DNA from: Oceanispirochaeta sp963676905
Lineage (GTDB): Bacteria > Spirochaetota > Spirochaetia > DSM-2461
NCBI GenBank assembly: GCA_963676905.2
Contig: CAXXVE010000001.1
Coordinates: forward strand, 1 to 64,000
DNA length: 64,000 nucleotides
Direction of reading: 5' to 3'
Part shown: piece by piece, positions 1 through 7,901 of the stretch
Position numbering within the stretch: position 1 is the first letter of the stretch
Layout: every line of letters begins with the position of its first letter
Position numbers and translations under genes: made by a program
Notes under the pieces: model-generated
What the model was told of the DNA's origin: nothing
Databases searched by the model: none
What the model saw: the letters and a program-made list of their open reading frames with translations, nothing else

Positions 1-125
1 GAATAAAGAGTGTGAATTCCGGGAACCAGGTCGGTAAACAGCAGAGACCTTTTATTTTCTGTGCTTGACTTCTGCATAACTATACAATAAACCTGTAACT
101 AAGCTGTCTCCATGGCAATTATGCC

Positions 126-1094
126 GTGAAAAAACGACAATCTTGCGATTTTATGGAAAAACTGTACTACTTTTTCGACATGGACTATGAGGATGTGAAA
201 CACACACCCGGACTCCCCTTCCGGCTCCTGCTGGAGTCGGTGGGCTATGTGGGGCTTCACTGGCACAGGGATGTGGAGATCGTTCTCATCCTCAAGGGAG
301 AGCTGACAGTCACGAACAGCAGAGGCCGTACCCGACTGAAGGAAGGGGATCTTATGCTGATCAACTCCAACGAAATGCACTGCTATGTCGAGACAGAGGA
401 CAGTCTGATGGTTGTCCTCCAGGCCGATCCGGACCTCTTTTCTACCGGAGGGTCAACTCCTGAGACGGTGGAGCTCTTTCTATGGGAGAAAAATCTGATT
501 CCCAGGGAAGCCGATAGAGAGCTGAAAAATCTTTTTGCACGGATGATGCTTGAATACTGGGAGGGTGGCGAAGCTCATGAACTCTTCTGCACCTCCTATC
601 TATACAGAATGGCAGGCATACTCCGCAGGACTCTCCCGAAAGGGAGGGTACCTGCGGAGAACAGAGACAGACGGAGCAGACAGCTGCGCATAAAAAAAGT
701 ACTGGACTATCTCCACAGCCACTATATGGACAAAATCAGACTTGCTGACGCCGCCGGGGAGCTGAACCTGAGCCCCCACTACCTCTCCCATATAGTCAAA
801 GAGGGAACAGGCTGGTCCTTTCAGGAAAATCTGAATATGATCCGGGCGGGAAAAGCCGTTGATATGATGCTCAGGAGCTCAAGCAGCCTGCTTGAGATCT
901 CCATAGCTTCAGGTTTTTCCGATCCCAAATACTTCAACAGTTACTTCCGGCGGCTCTTTGGAATGACTCCAAGGGAGCTGAAAAGACAGCCGGACTGGAA
1001 GGGAGCCATTCTCAAACACTATAAGAATCAGGGGCTTCCGCCGGAGGACGGGAGGGAGCTGCTTGAGGGCTACCTCCTCGATGACCGGCAGTGA
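126..1094 (+). CDS. AraC-family transcriptional regulator with N-terminal cupin domain
   Basis: This is a probable cytoplasmic DNA-binding regulator. Residues about 35-105 form a cupin-like sensor barrel, with HWHRDVEIVLILKGELTV followed by a GDLMLI turn and NSNEMH. Residues about 190-290 are a double helix-turn-helix AraC domain, with LADAAGELNLSPHYLSHIVK and the second-helix signature IASGFSDPKYFNSYFRRLFG. The length of 322 residues is normal for cupin-AraC regulators, most of which sense sugars. The GTG start at 126 has no good ribosome site, and ATG at 153 in the same frame is an alternative. The target is unknown, because the gene upstream lies outside the window. Confidence 0.85.
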   Translation: MKKRQSCDFMEKLYYFFDMDYEDVKHTPGLPFRLLLESVGYVGLHWHRDVEIVLILKGELTVTNSRGRTRLKEGDLMLINSNEMHCYVETEDSLMVVLQADPDLFSTGGSTPETVELFLWEKNLIPREADRELKNLFARMMLEYWEGGEAHELFCTSYLYRMAGILRRTLPKGRVPAENRDRRSRQLRIKKVLDYLHSHYMDKIRLADAAGELNLSPHYLSHIVKEGTGWSFQENLNMIRAGKAVDMMLRSSSSLLEISIASGFSDPKYFNSYFRRLFGMTPRELKRQPDWKGAILKHYKNQGLPPEDGRELLEGYLLDDRQ

Positions 1095-1100
1095 ACAGAA

Positions 1101-1538
1101 TCAGTCCCAGTCACCGGGTTTATTGCCCGCTCCGGGCTTGTCCTCCCCGGTTCCGGCTTTTTCCGACTCATGCCAGCGCGCCTTCATCCTCTGCTTGAAT
1201 TCGTTTTTGAAAGCGTCAAAATCTTCATTACTGTGGCCTCTGTACCGGCCGCCGCGAGGCCCGTGCCCACGTCCTTCTCCTCTTACTGAAGCAGGACGGA
1301 ACCTGGGATGCCGTCCGTGACCGGCTCCTCCCTTAAAGAGAAGATGGCTCAGGAGTATCAGCCCCCACGCCTGCCAGTACCCGATCAGGGGCAGGCCGAA
1401 AATCTCCGGCATCAGCCAGTTCCACAGCAGCATCAGGACCCAGCCCATTATCAGGGCCAGAAGGGCCGCAAAGGCGAGGCCCCCTATTCCAAACAGAAGC
1501 CCTCTTGCGATATGCCCCGCTCTATTATACTTATTCAT
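1101..1538 (-). CDS. Small two-helix membrane protein with glycine/arginine-rich tail
   Basis: I do not recognise the family. Residues about 12-37 and 45-68 are strongly hydrophobic and should be two membrane helices. They are followed by a basic Gly/Arg/His-rich stretch (about 74-100, with RGHGPRGGRYRG) and a charged C-terminus of about 45 residues. The start codon overlaps the stop of the 49-residue gene upstream (ATGA), and that gene in turn overlaps the sigma factor. The three are therefore one translationally coupled operon. A link to sigma-factor control is inferred from gene order only. The 3' end faces the AraC gene with a gap of 6 bases. Confidence 0.6.
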   Translation of the reverse strand: MNKYNRAGHIARGLLFGIGGLAFAALLALIMGWVLMLLWNWLMPEIFGLPLIGYWQAWGLILLSHLLFKGGAGHGRHPRFRPASVRGEGRGHGPRGGRYRGHSNEDFDAFKNEFKQRMKARWHESEKAGTGEDKPGAGNKPGDWD

Positions 1539-1684
1539 AATGATCCTCCTTCAACAATTGCAGTACTTCCGGTCCACTGCCTGGCATGAAAGGCAATCAT
1601 CCTTCCGGAACCAGACAGCAGCACCGCTGTAAGCAGCACAAGTGCCGCAACGGTTATATAAATTTTAAAACTTTCACTCTTCAT
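1535..1684 (-). CDS. 49-residue single-span membrane protein in the sigma-factor operon
   Basis: A short reading frame fills the gap between the sigma-factor gene and the 145-residue membrane protein. It starts at ATG 1684, inside the last codons of the sigma gene. A clear ribosome site (GGAGG) lies 6 bases upstream of that ATG. It ends with TGA at 1537-1535, which overlaps the ATG of the next gene. The product has a short charged N-terminus (MKSESFK), one hydrophobic helix (about residues 8-26, rich in V, A and L), and a short tail that ends in EGGSL. The overlaps at both ends and the strong ribosome site argue that it is translated. No function can be assigned; a sigma-partner role is speculation. 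Confidence 0.55.
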   Translation of the reverse strand: MKSESFKIYITVAALVLLTAVLLSGSGRMIAFHARQWTGSTAIVEGGSL

Positions 1685-2222
1685 TCATTTCCTCCCAGAT
1701 TTCACTGAACTCATCCAGCGCTTCGGCCAGAAGCCGCAGAGCTTCTCTCTTTCTGGAGAGAAGGGTCCCCATGGGGATACCCCACTCTTCGGAGAGTTCC
1801 CGGAATGTCCGCCCTTCAAGGGCCTGCTCCGTTACAATCAGCCTGAGCTTCTCAGGCAGTTCCTCAACAGCCAGTTCCAGAGCCTCCAGAAGAGTATCCT
1901 TAAGCAGATTGTCCTCCAGACTCCCTCCGGGACTGACAAGAAGATCGATCAGCGGGGTCTGTTCGAGGGTCTCGCTGTCCAGGCTCTGCAGGCGGTTCCT
2001 GCCCCGCTTTCTGTACCAGTCAATAACCCTGTTATGGGCTGCACGGAAAAGCCAGGCCGTCTGATCTTCTACAGCGGCAAAACTGTCAAGATGACCCAGA
2101 ACCGATACATAAAGATCCTGCAAAAGGTCCATGGACTCCTGATGGTCATCTGTTTTACTGAGAAACAGCCGGTAAAGTGATTCCTGCTGTCTATGTAGTA
2201 TGTCTGCCGCTCTCATACCCAT
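1674..2222 (-). CDS. ECF-type RNA polymerase sigma factor
   Basis: This 182-residue protein has the two-domain ECF layout. Region 2 lies at about residues 10-80 and includes AWLFRAAHNRVIDWYRKRGR, the -10 recognition helix. After an acidic linker, region 4 lies at about 115-170 with LPEKLRLIVTEQALEGRTFR and a helix-turn-helix (LSEEWGIPMGTLLSRKREAL). It would direct core polymerase to its own promoter class. No classical zinc-type anti-sigma gene follows; instead two small membrane proteins overlap it downstream. A TATAAT element ends 8 bases before the ATG and there is no close ribosome site, so the mRNA may be leaderless. Confidence 0.88.
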   Translation of the reverse strand: MGMRAADILHRQQESLYRLFLSKTDDHQESMDLLQDLYVSVLGHLDSFAAVEDQTAWLFRAAHNRVIDWYRKRGRNRLQSLDSETLEQTPLIDLLVSPGGSLEDNLLKDTLLEALELAVEELPEKLRLIVTEQALEGRTFRELSEEWGIPMGTLLSRKREALRLLAEALDEFSEIWEEMNEE

Positions 2223-2229
2223 AAAGACG

Positions 2230-2235
2230 ATTATA
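2230..2235 (-). promoter_or_regulatory. -10 element of the sigma-factor gene (possible leaderless promoter)
   Basis: On the minus strand TATAAT is followed by 7 bases and then the ATG of the sigma-factor gene. Initiation 6-7 bases downstream would begin at or next to the start codon. No convincing -35 hexamer is seen at 16-18 bases spacing. Confidence 0.4.
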
Positions 2236-2338
2236 CCCCTAAGATTATTTATAATTATTTGAAAAAAATGTATAAATGAGATGACGGACCATTTTTCCGG
2301 TATCCGGAGAAGAAGCCCCGCAAAGACAGGAGAGTAAA

Positions 2339-2650
2339 ATGAGCAGTTTTGAAAACGTAACTGTGGATGTTGCTGCCAACATCTATTTTGACGGTAAGGT
2401 CACAAGCAGAAAGGTAACCTTTTCCGATGGAAGTTCCAAAACCCTGGGCATTATGATGCCCGGAGAGTATGAGTTCGGCACACAGGCTGAGGAGCTGATG
2501 GAGATTACAAGCGGTGAAATGACAATCCTCATTGCAGGTGAAAAGGAGTGGCAGGAGATCAAGGGAGGCATGTCCTTCAAAGTTCCCGCTGATTCATCCT
2601 TTAAACTCAAAGTAAACAAGGTAACCGACTACTGCTGTTCCTACGGCTGA
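2339..2650 (+). CDS. ppnP: Pyrimidine/purine nucleoside phosphorylase (DUF1255 family)
   Basis: The 103-residue protein matches the small cupin-fold PpnP/YaiE family end to end, which phosphorolyses several nucleosides to base and ribose 1-phosphate in the cytoplasm. Features seen are FENVTVDVAANIYFDGKVTS at the N-terminus, the LGIMMPGEYEFGT strand and the C-terminal YCCSYG. Length is typical (E. coli about 94). A ribosome site (GGAGAG) precedes the ATG. It is a single gene, divergent from the sigma factor and followed by a strong hairpin. Confidence 0.9.
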   Translation: MSSFENVTVDVAANIYFDGKVTSRKVTFSDGSSKTLGIMMPGEYEFGTQAEELMEITSGEMTILIAGEKEWQEIKGGMSFKVPADSSFKLKVNKVTDYCCSYG

Positions 2651-2661
2651 ACCATTTGAAT

Positions 2662-2697
2662 GCCGCAGCCCGCCGGATTCTGACGACGGGCTGCGGC
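2662..2697. terminator. Hairpin between ppnP and the flavodoxin-like gene
   Basis: GCCGCAGCCCG and CGGGCTGCGGC form a perfect 11-base stem with a 14-base loop. It sits between two convergent genes, so it could end transcripts from both sides. No T tract follows on either strand. Confidence 0.6.
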
Positions 2698-2711
2698 TCC
2701 GTTGAAAAGAG

Positions 2712-3182
2712 TCATCCCCCCCAGACTGAAAGCTGCTGAATATGATCCTTCTGCTCACGGTGAATCTCACCGCTGTCCTTGTTTATTTTCTCCATAAGAG
2801 AGCGGACAAGCCGGGAGTGCTGCTCCGGAAGGTAGCGGCCGCCTGTATGAATGGTCAAAGACGCGTGGTTTCTAATATCTTCAGGTATATTTTTTTCAAA
2901 GAGGGCACCATATCCCTCAGTATCAAGGCCGCCCAGTACAAAAGCCAGTTTCTTCTTCAGAAGACTCTGACTGTTCCTCTTAACATAGCGGCGGACCTTT
3001 CCCGACAGCATTCCCGCGTGAAATGCACTGCATATAATGACTCCGTCGTACTCTCCGAGATCTGCTTTGCTGCGGGATTTCAGGTTCAGCAGCCCTGCGG
3101 AAGACCCGAGCTCACTCTGTACATCCCTGGCGACCTCTTCCATATATCCCTTAGATGAATAATAAACAACAAGTGTCTTCAT
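2712..3182 (-). CDS. Flavodoxin-domain protein
   Basis: The N-terminus KTLVVYYSSKGYMEEVARDV is a flavodoxin FMN-phosphate loop. The central DGVIICSAFHAGMLSGKVRRYV matches the aromatic loop region seen in HemG/flavodoxin_5 proteins. Such proteins bind FMN and carry electrons, or act as menaquinone-linked protoporphyrinogen dehydrogenase. This copy is 156 residues. I set the start at ATG 3182 because GGAGGG lies just upstream, although the frame stays open to 3218. No haem genes are nearby, so HemG function is not claimed. Specific activity is unknown. Confidence 0.75.
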   Translation of the reverse strand: MKTLVVYYSSKGYMEEVARDVQSELGSSAGLLNLKSRSKADLGEYDGVIICSAFHAGMLSGKVRRYVKRNSQSLLKKKLAFVLGGLDTEGYGALFEKNIPEDIRNHASLTIHTGGRYLPEQHSRLVRSLMEKINKDSGEIHREQKDHIQQLSVWGG

Positions 3183-3486
3183 AACACCCTCCATAGAAGC
3201 AGTATAACACCGACTCACTCCGGTTCTGTTACCTGCATGTATATTTTATGCAGGGGATCTTATTTTTGAGGTTTACAGTGTTAAATCACAACTCATTCTT
3301 TATATGTATTCTATAAGGTAATCTTCAGGGAGCCCTGCGATCGGCCCCTGTGCTTATCAATGGTCCTCTGCTTTCGAATGGTAGCCATTCTCTCTATTTT
3401 CATCTAGTCTGTGTGAAGCAGAGGCATAGGGTTCCCCCGGAGCTGTTCGCCTCTCTTCAAAATCATCAGTATCAGGAGAGGATCCC
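3183..3486. other. Intergenic region with folded leader upstream of the TPR gene
   Basis: The 304-base gap holds no convincing gene. Close to the flavodoxin gene is a minus-strand TATACT (3206-3201). Further on is a dyad CCTGCAT/ATGCAGG (3232-3238, 3248-3254). Nearer the TPR gene are a small CAGGG/CCCTG hairpin (3326-3337), a 9-base outer stem CCTCTGCTT/AAGCAGAGG (3365-3373 with 3416-3424) and, inside it, GAATGG/CCATTC (3376-3390). The last two together look like a structured 5' leader. I do not recognise a known riboswitch. Confidence 0.4.
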
Positions 3487-4134
3487 GTGCTTTTTACAAA
3501 AACAAAATATAAACAAGCCCTGAACGCTCTGGCCATGGGAGAGTACTCGAAGGCGGAAGAGATGTTCAAGAAGATCTATAAATCCGCTCCCTCCACACCC
3601 GGTGTCGGCCACAATATCGGGGTCTGCCTGATGGCGCAGGAGCGCTATGATGATGCGGAGTCTTTCTTTCTGAAGGAAGTGGAAAATCTAGGGGAGTGTT
3701 TCTCAAGGAGCATAGCCCTGGGAGACCTGTATTTTACATGGGGCAGAAGGGAGAGTGCTGAAACATGGTATGGAAAATCTCTTGAAGACTGCCCTACAGC
3801 AACAATCAAGCAGTTTCTGAGGAAACGGATTGTCATCTGTAAAAACGAGGAGAAATTCAGCTCGGCCATGGAAGGGTTCCGCTTGATGCAGCAGGGACGG
3901 CATGAGGTTGAAAACGGAGAGATAGACAGGGCCATCGCCAGCTTTGAGCTATCCTTTGAAAAGGACCCGACCCAGTATCAGAGCCTTAACGAAGCGGGAG
4001 TTCTTCTGATGAATCACAAAAAGGAGTATGCCAGAGCCCGGGACCACTTCAAGGCGGCCCTGAAACGTTCAGATCTCGCGCCCATCAGAAAGAATCTTGA
4101 ACTTACAGAAGAGATTATCAGCCGGGAGGAGTAG
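3487..4134 (+). CDS. Tetratricopeptide-repeat protein
   Basis: This 215-residue protein has no signal peptide and is built of helical TPR units. Good repeats lie at about residues 6-38 (ALNALAMGEYSKAEEMFKKI), 41-70 (NIGVCLMAQERYDDAESFFL), 74-105 and 140-200 (GEIDRAIASFELSFEKDPTQ, then EYARARDHFKAALKRS). It should act as a cytoplasmic protein-protein scaffold. The GTG start at 3487 follows a GGAGAGG ribosome site. Its 3' end overlaps that of the convergent gluconokinase gene by 17 bases. The partner is unknown. Confidence 0.75.
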   Translation: MLFTKTKYKQALNALAMGEYSKAEEMFKKIYKSAPSTPGVGHNIGVCLMAQERYDDAESFFLKEVENLGECFSRSIALGDLYFTWGRRESAETWYGKSLEDCPTATIKQFLRKRIVICKNEEKFSSAMEGFRLMQQGRHEVENGEIDRAIASFELSFEKDPTQYQSLNEAGVLLMNHKKEYARARDHFKAALKRSDLAPIRKNLELTEEIISREE

Positions 4135-4621
4135 ATCCCTTCAATTCAGACCTTATAAGGCGGACCTTCTCCTCAAGAGAGAGTGCAATGTCCAGTGTCA
4201 GGGCAGAGCCCGGTTCTTCAAGGTCCCGGAACTGGCTTTTAAGCATATCCGCCTTCTGAAAATGATTCTTCCGCTGCAGCATACGCTGGTGGATCGTTTC
4301 GAAGTCTCCCTTCAGATAGACCCAGAATGGAAGCTCTGAAAGACCATCCTCAATAAAGGTCCTATAGGACTCCTTCAATGCGGAACAGCTGAATACGGCG
4401 GATACGCCCTGGTTCTGGCAGGCGGCAGCTTCCTTTCTGATAATATCCAGCCAGGGCCAGCGGTCATCGTCGTCCAGAGGAGTTCCGCTGCTCATTTTCT
4501 CAATATTGGCCCGGGGATGAAAGCTGTCGGCCTCATAGTACCTGACGTCCAGCGCCCCTGCCAGCAGCTCTCCAAGTGTAGTCTTTCCGCAGCCGCTTAC
4601 ACCCATGATGATAATGATCAC
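4118..4621 (-). CDS. gntK: Gluconokinase (GntK/IdnK-type)
   Basis: The enzyme phosphorylates D-gluconate to 6-phosphogluconate using ATP in the cytoplasm. The P-loop is at residues 7-14 (GVSGCGKT). It is followed by the family motif YYEADSFHPRANIEKMSSG and the DDDDRWPWL segment that contacts gluconate. The lid region LKGDFETIHQRMLQRKNHF is also present. The length of 167 residues is typical. Its ATG overlaps the stop of the LarA-family gene (ATGA), so the two are translationally coupled. This argues that the racemase feeds or drains gluconate. Confidence 0.92.
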   Translation of the reverse strand: MIIIIMGVSGCGKTTLGELLAGALDVRYYEADSFHPRANIEKMSSGTPLDDDDRWPWLDIIRKEAAACQNQGVSAVFSCSALKESYRTFIEDGLSELPFWVYLKGDFETIHQRMLQRKNHFQKADMLKSQFRDLEEPGSALTLDIALSLEEKVRLIRSELKGSTPPG

Positions 4622-5901
4622 TCTTCATCTCCCCTGAAATTACTCTTCAGTGCCCAGAGTCCCAGAGCCGGATTGGCAATAAAATAGATCTCTTCGCCGT
4701 CGGGCTGAGTATTCCATCCCTCCTTCAGGTTCCTGTAGTCGTATTTACGGCAGTACTCACTGCAGTCTCCCCATTGATACCCCGCAGACTCTATTTCCTC
4801 CCGGGTCAATCCTCCGGTACAGTAGGTAATTTTGAAGCGTCCCTCGGAAGATCCGTGGATAAGATGGGCGGCAACGGAGAGATTCCCTGCCATGTCCCCG
4901 TATTTATCAACACAGTCCATAACATAATCAGTGCCTTTGTATCCGTACTTTCTTATAATGCTGTCCATGGTTTCATTTTCACCGAAACAGCGGAGGCCGG
5001 GGGCAAGGACAACCAGCTCACCGCCGTCGGAAATAGCCATACGGGTTCTGTAGATACTCTTGTTGCCCAGCCAGGTGCTTCTGAACTCGTCTGGGGAGAG
5101 ATAGACAACCATCTTGTCCACCGGCCTGTCCAGAAGATTAATATTGAGTGTCCGGGACATGCTCGCCGCGGCTCTGTAGCACTCATCATCGTCTCCAGCA
5201 AAGAGTCCGTGGATTCCTGTTTTACCGAGGAGCCCCGGAGCGACAACAGTCTGAATATAGACAATGGGGAGATGGGAACAGAACCGGTCAACGCCTCTGT
5301 TGAAGAGTTCCCTTACAGGAGTGGAGGCCCTTCCCATTATTTCCTCCATATTCGAGACCGCACCGAGAAAATGGCTCTTGTCGATGGCTTCCTTCCCGCT
5401 TACACCAACAACAATATTCTTTGTATAATTGGCCATACCCGCGACTTCATGGGGCACTACCTGTCCGATGGACAGAATCAGGTCCCAGGGTTCATCAACA
5501 AGGATGCGGTTCACCTGTACAGGCCAGTCACAGTCCAGTTTCCCCCGGGAGATCTCCTTCATCTCTTCAGCGGGTATCCGCCCCAGCTCGACCAGTCCCT
5601 CCTGCCAGTCATGATCCCTTATAAGATCCAGAGGCAGTTCGCCGAACATTCTTCTTTTCTCTGAGTCAGTCATGGGAAAGTGGGTGCCCAGAGCCGGAAC
5701 AACTGCTTTGACTCTGCTGCCCAGAAGCTTCCATGCCATCTCGGTAAGAAGCCCCGCACCGGAGTGGAACCGGGTGAAATCCGGAGGTATAATCAGAACC
5801 CTCCTGGCATCGGGATACTCTTCAATAACAGATTTGAGAACCTGTCTCATCTCTTTTAATTCAAGGATTTGTCCACCTTTTTCTACCGCGGAATAAAACA
5901 T
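4618..5901 (-). CDS. LarA-family nickel-dependent 2-hydroxyacid racemase/epimerase
   Basis: The protein belongs to the lactate racemase (LarA, DUF2088) superfamily. These enzymes use the nickel-pincer NPN cofactor to invert C2 of hydroxy acids by hydride transfer. From ATG 5901 it is 427 residues. The catalytic set is present with the LarA spacing: H151, K161 (to which the cofactor is attached) and H177, plus R44 and H74 in the N-terminal domain. I chose ATG 5901 over 5928 for its GAGGGGG ribosome site. Coupling to gluconokinase suggests a D-gluconate/D-mannonate 2-epimerase rather than a lactate enzyme. No larB, larC or larE cofactor genes are in the window. Confidence 0.82.
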   Translation of the reverse strand: MFYSAVEKGGQILELKEMRQVLKSVIEEYPDARRVLIIPPDFTRFHSGAGLLTEMAWKLLGSRVKAVVPALGTHFPMTDSEKRRMFGELPLDLIRDHDWQEGLVELGRIPAEEMKEISRGKLDCDWPVQVNRILVDEPWDLILSIGQVVPHEVAGMANYTKNIVVGVSGKEAIDKSHFLGAVSNMEEIMGRASTPVRELFNRGVDRFCSHLPIVYIQTVVAPGLLGKTGIHGLFAGDDDECYRAAASMSRTLNINLLDRPVDKMVVYLSPDEFRSTWLGNKSIYRTRMAISDGGELVVLAPGLRCFGENETMDSIIRKYGYKGTDYVMDCVDKYGDMAGNLSVAAHLIHGSSEGRFKITYCTGGLTREEIESAGYQWGDCSEYCRKYDYRNLKEGWNTQPDGEEIYFIANPALGLWALKSNFRGDEE

Positions 5902-6029
5902 GCATCCCCCTCTGGGGCTCCCGAACAATCATCCTGCATGGGAATCAGGCAGCCTCATCTGCCGGTTGATACGGGCCGGTCCCCGGACTATAAATAATAA
6001 TACAGTATTTGAAATCCATAAAACAGATT

Positions 6030-7859
6030 TTACCTGTCCATGGTAACGGGCAGCTTGACTATAAAAGTTGTCATCCCGTTATTCTCATCAATATTGATTG
6101 TTCCGTTGTGCCTTTTCAGAACTATATCCGAAGCGATGCTCAGTCCCAGGCCGGTCCCCTTTCCTGCAGCTTTTGTTGTAAAAAAGGGTTCAAAAATCTT
6201 TTCCCGTATTTCGGGGTCTATGGGTGTTCCTGAGTTCCCTATCTCGCAGTACACATAATGTTCATCGGATCTTGTTTTAATAGAGAGGATTCTCCTGTTT
6301 TTTTCACCGGCAGCCGCGGCCTGCAGGGCATTGGTAAGGAGGTTCAGAAATACCTGCTTTATCTCATTTTCATTGCACTCAATCAGAGGTATTTCATTAT
6401 ATTCAAGAACAATGTTCACATCAGGATCAATTGTTCCCTTCAATATTTTGAGTGTGTTTTCAAGCCCCTGATTTATATCGAAGGCTGTATTCCGCTTTTC
6501 ATCGGTATCCTTTCTTGCAAAAGCAAGCAGATTATTAACAACACTCAGGATTCTCTGTATCCCTTCATCACAATCGGCTAAGACTTCCTGGATCTCGTCA
6601 ACACACTCTCTGTCATTAAGCAGAGGAGGATCCTTTTCTATCTTTGCAATGAGCTTTTTCAGGTATCTCTGATTACTGTTCAGAAAACTCAGAGGGTTCT
6701 TTATCTCATGAGCGATTCCTGCGGAGATCTGTCCGATTGATGCAAGTTTCTCCTTGTGAATCAACTGCATTCTGGTACTGTTAAGCCTCTCAAATGTATC
6801 TTCCATGCGCTTTAGCAGCTCAATTTTCTCATCGTATAATCCGACCAGAAGAGAGATGTCATTTATTGAGACAAGTATCCCGTCGGCTGAACTCTGGCTT
6901 ATGTGTATCGGCTTGATATTAACAACACAGGTCCGGGAGAGTTCCCCTGTTCCGACGAGAGTTTCAAAGGTGCATTTTTTCAGGTTGTAGTGGGATTTAA
7001 CAGCGTCCCAGAGCGGAGAGACCTCGGCAATATTTCTGCCGATTGCAGTCTTATCTATACCGAAAAGGGAGAGGGCTGACAAGTTGATATCCAGAATCCT
7101 GTCCACCCTGTCTATAATGATGACACCCTGCTCCATCCCATCGATAATCTGATTCCTGGCATAGGGAATAATATCCAGAAACCGCCCCCAGAAAATCCCT
7201 GTAAAGAACAGAAACCCCGAAACTGCCAGAGCCAGCGCCGTATAATCCTTATGGACAAATATAGGCAAAGGAAGAAAATACATACTATTGGCAATCAGAG
7301 GCAGCATTGCTCCCAGAAAGATAAGCAGGACCTGCCCCTTTGCCAGGTATGTGTTAATCCAGATATAGCGGAGTATAAAGAGACTCCCTGCAAGAAGAAG
7401 AATATAACAGTGGGCTCCGTACAGCCAGAAAAAGAATTCGTAATTCATATCCAGAGTCGAGAATCCGTAGGCTGAATTGATGATATGGGAGCTGTAAAAA
7501 AGCTTGTTAAGAGGATAGGTGGAGACAAGTAGAATGGACAGCACCGGGATGATCAATAGATAGGAAATGGACACTCCGGACCGCCCCCGTGGATTGACCA
7601 GATTTTCCGCAAAAACGACCCAGACTACAGGAATCAGAGCAAATACGGAAATCTCAATTTTTGTCCAGATCAGCATCCATCTGTCGCTGGAGGCAACGAC
7701 TTCCAGAACATTTGCAACAAGAAAGAGGAGGGCAAGGATAAAAAACTGAAAAAGAGCCAGTCCTATTTTCTCATTTCTGTACTTCCAGATAGCTCCCAGT
7801 GTAAGAAAAAGAACAGCCACAGCAATTGGTGAACATATCAGAAAAACTATATACTCCAC
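6030..7859 (-). CDS. Sensor histidine kinase, 7TM-PAS-HisKA-HATPase
   Basis: Residues 1-225 hold about seven membrane helices and match the histidine-kinase N-terminal 7TM sensor region. A PAS domain follows (about 232-335, GMEQGVIIIDRVDRILDINL), then a short coiled coil. The HisKA box is ASIGQISAGIAHEIKNPLSF, and the C-terminal ATPase domain has the N box, NSGTPIDPEIREKIFEPFFT and GKGTGLGLSI. All catalytic motifs look intact. The start is GTG 7859, with AGGAGT upstream. It is divergent from the REC-phosphatase gene with only 42 bases between them, so that protein is its likely phosphorylation partner. Confidence 0.9.
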   Translation of the reverse strand: MEYIVFLICSPIAVAVLFLTLGAIWKYRNEKIGLALFQFFILALLFLVANVLEVVASSDRWMLIWTKIEISVFALIPVVWVVFAENLVNPRGRSGVSISYLLIIPVLSILLVSTYPLNKLFYSSHIINSAYGFSTLDMNYEFFFWLYGAHCYILLLAGSLFILRYIWINTYLAKGQVLLIFLGAMLPLIANSMYFLPLPIFVHKDYTALALAVSGFLFFTGIFWGRFLDIIPYARNQIIDGMEQGVIIIDRVDRILDINLSALSLFGIDKTAIGRNIAEVSPLWDAVKSHYNLKKCTFETLVGTGELSRTCVVNIKPIHISQSSADGILVSINDISLLVGLYDEKIELLKRMEDTFERLNSTRMQLIHKEKLASIGQISAGIAHEIKNPLSFLNSNQRYLKKLIAKIEKDPPLLNDRECVDEIQEVLADCDEGIQRILSVVNNLLAFARKDTDEKRNTAFDINQGLENTLKILKGTIDPDVNIVLEYNEIPLIECNENEIKQVFLNLLTNALQAAAAGEKNRRILSIKTRSDEHYVYCEIGNSGTPIDPEIREKIFEPFFTTKAAGKGTGLGLSIASDIVLKRHNGTINIDENNGMTTFIVKLPVTMDR

Positions 7860-7866
7860 AGATAGA

Positions 7867-7895
7867 TTGACTCCTAAAAATGAATAACATATACT
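7867..7895 (+). promoter_or_regulatory. Promoter for the REC-phosphatase gene, predicted leaderless
   Basis: TTGACT (7867-7872), a 17-base spacer and TATACT (7890-7895) form a near-consensus promoter. The ATG begins at 7902, 7 bases after the -10 element, so transcription should start at the start codon. No Shine-Dalgarno sequence lies before it. Confidence 0.6.
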
Positions 7896-7901
7896 CTCAT
7901 C

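Noticed and set aside
61..125. Promoter for the first AraC gene (TTGACT at 65-70 with TACAAT at 83-88)
   Set aside because: The spacing is only 12 bases, too short for a housekeeping promoter.
3300..3486. Possible c-di-GMP or other known riboswitch before the TPR gene
   Set aside because: The stems are real but the conserved core bases of GEMM-type riboswitches are not present, so only an unnamed structured leader is reported.
4774..5664. Long open frame on the plus strand (296 residues) antisense to the LarA-type gene
   Set aside because: It lies wholly inside a well-supported gene, has no ribosome site and shows no domain; it is a composition shadow.
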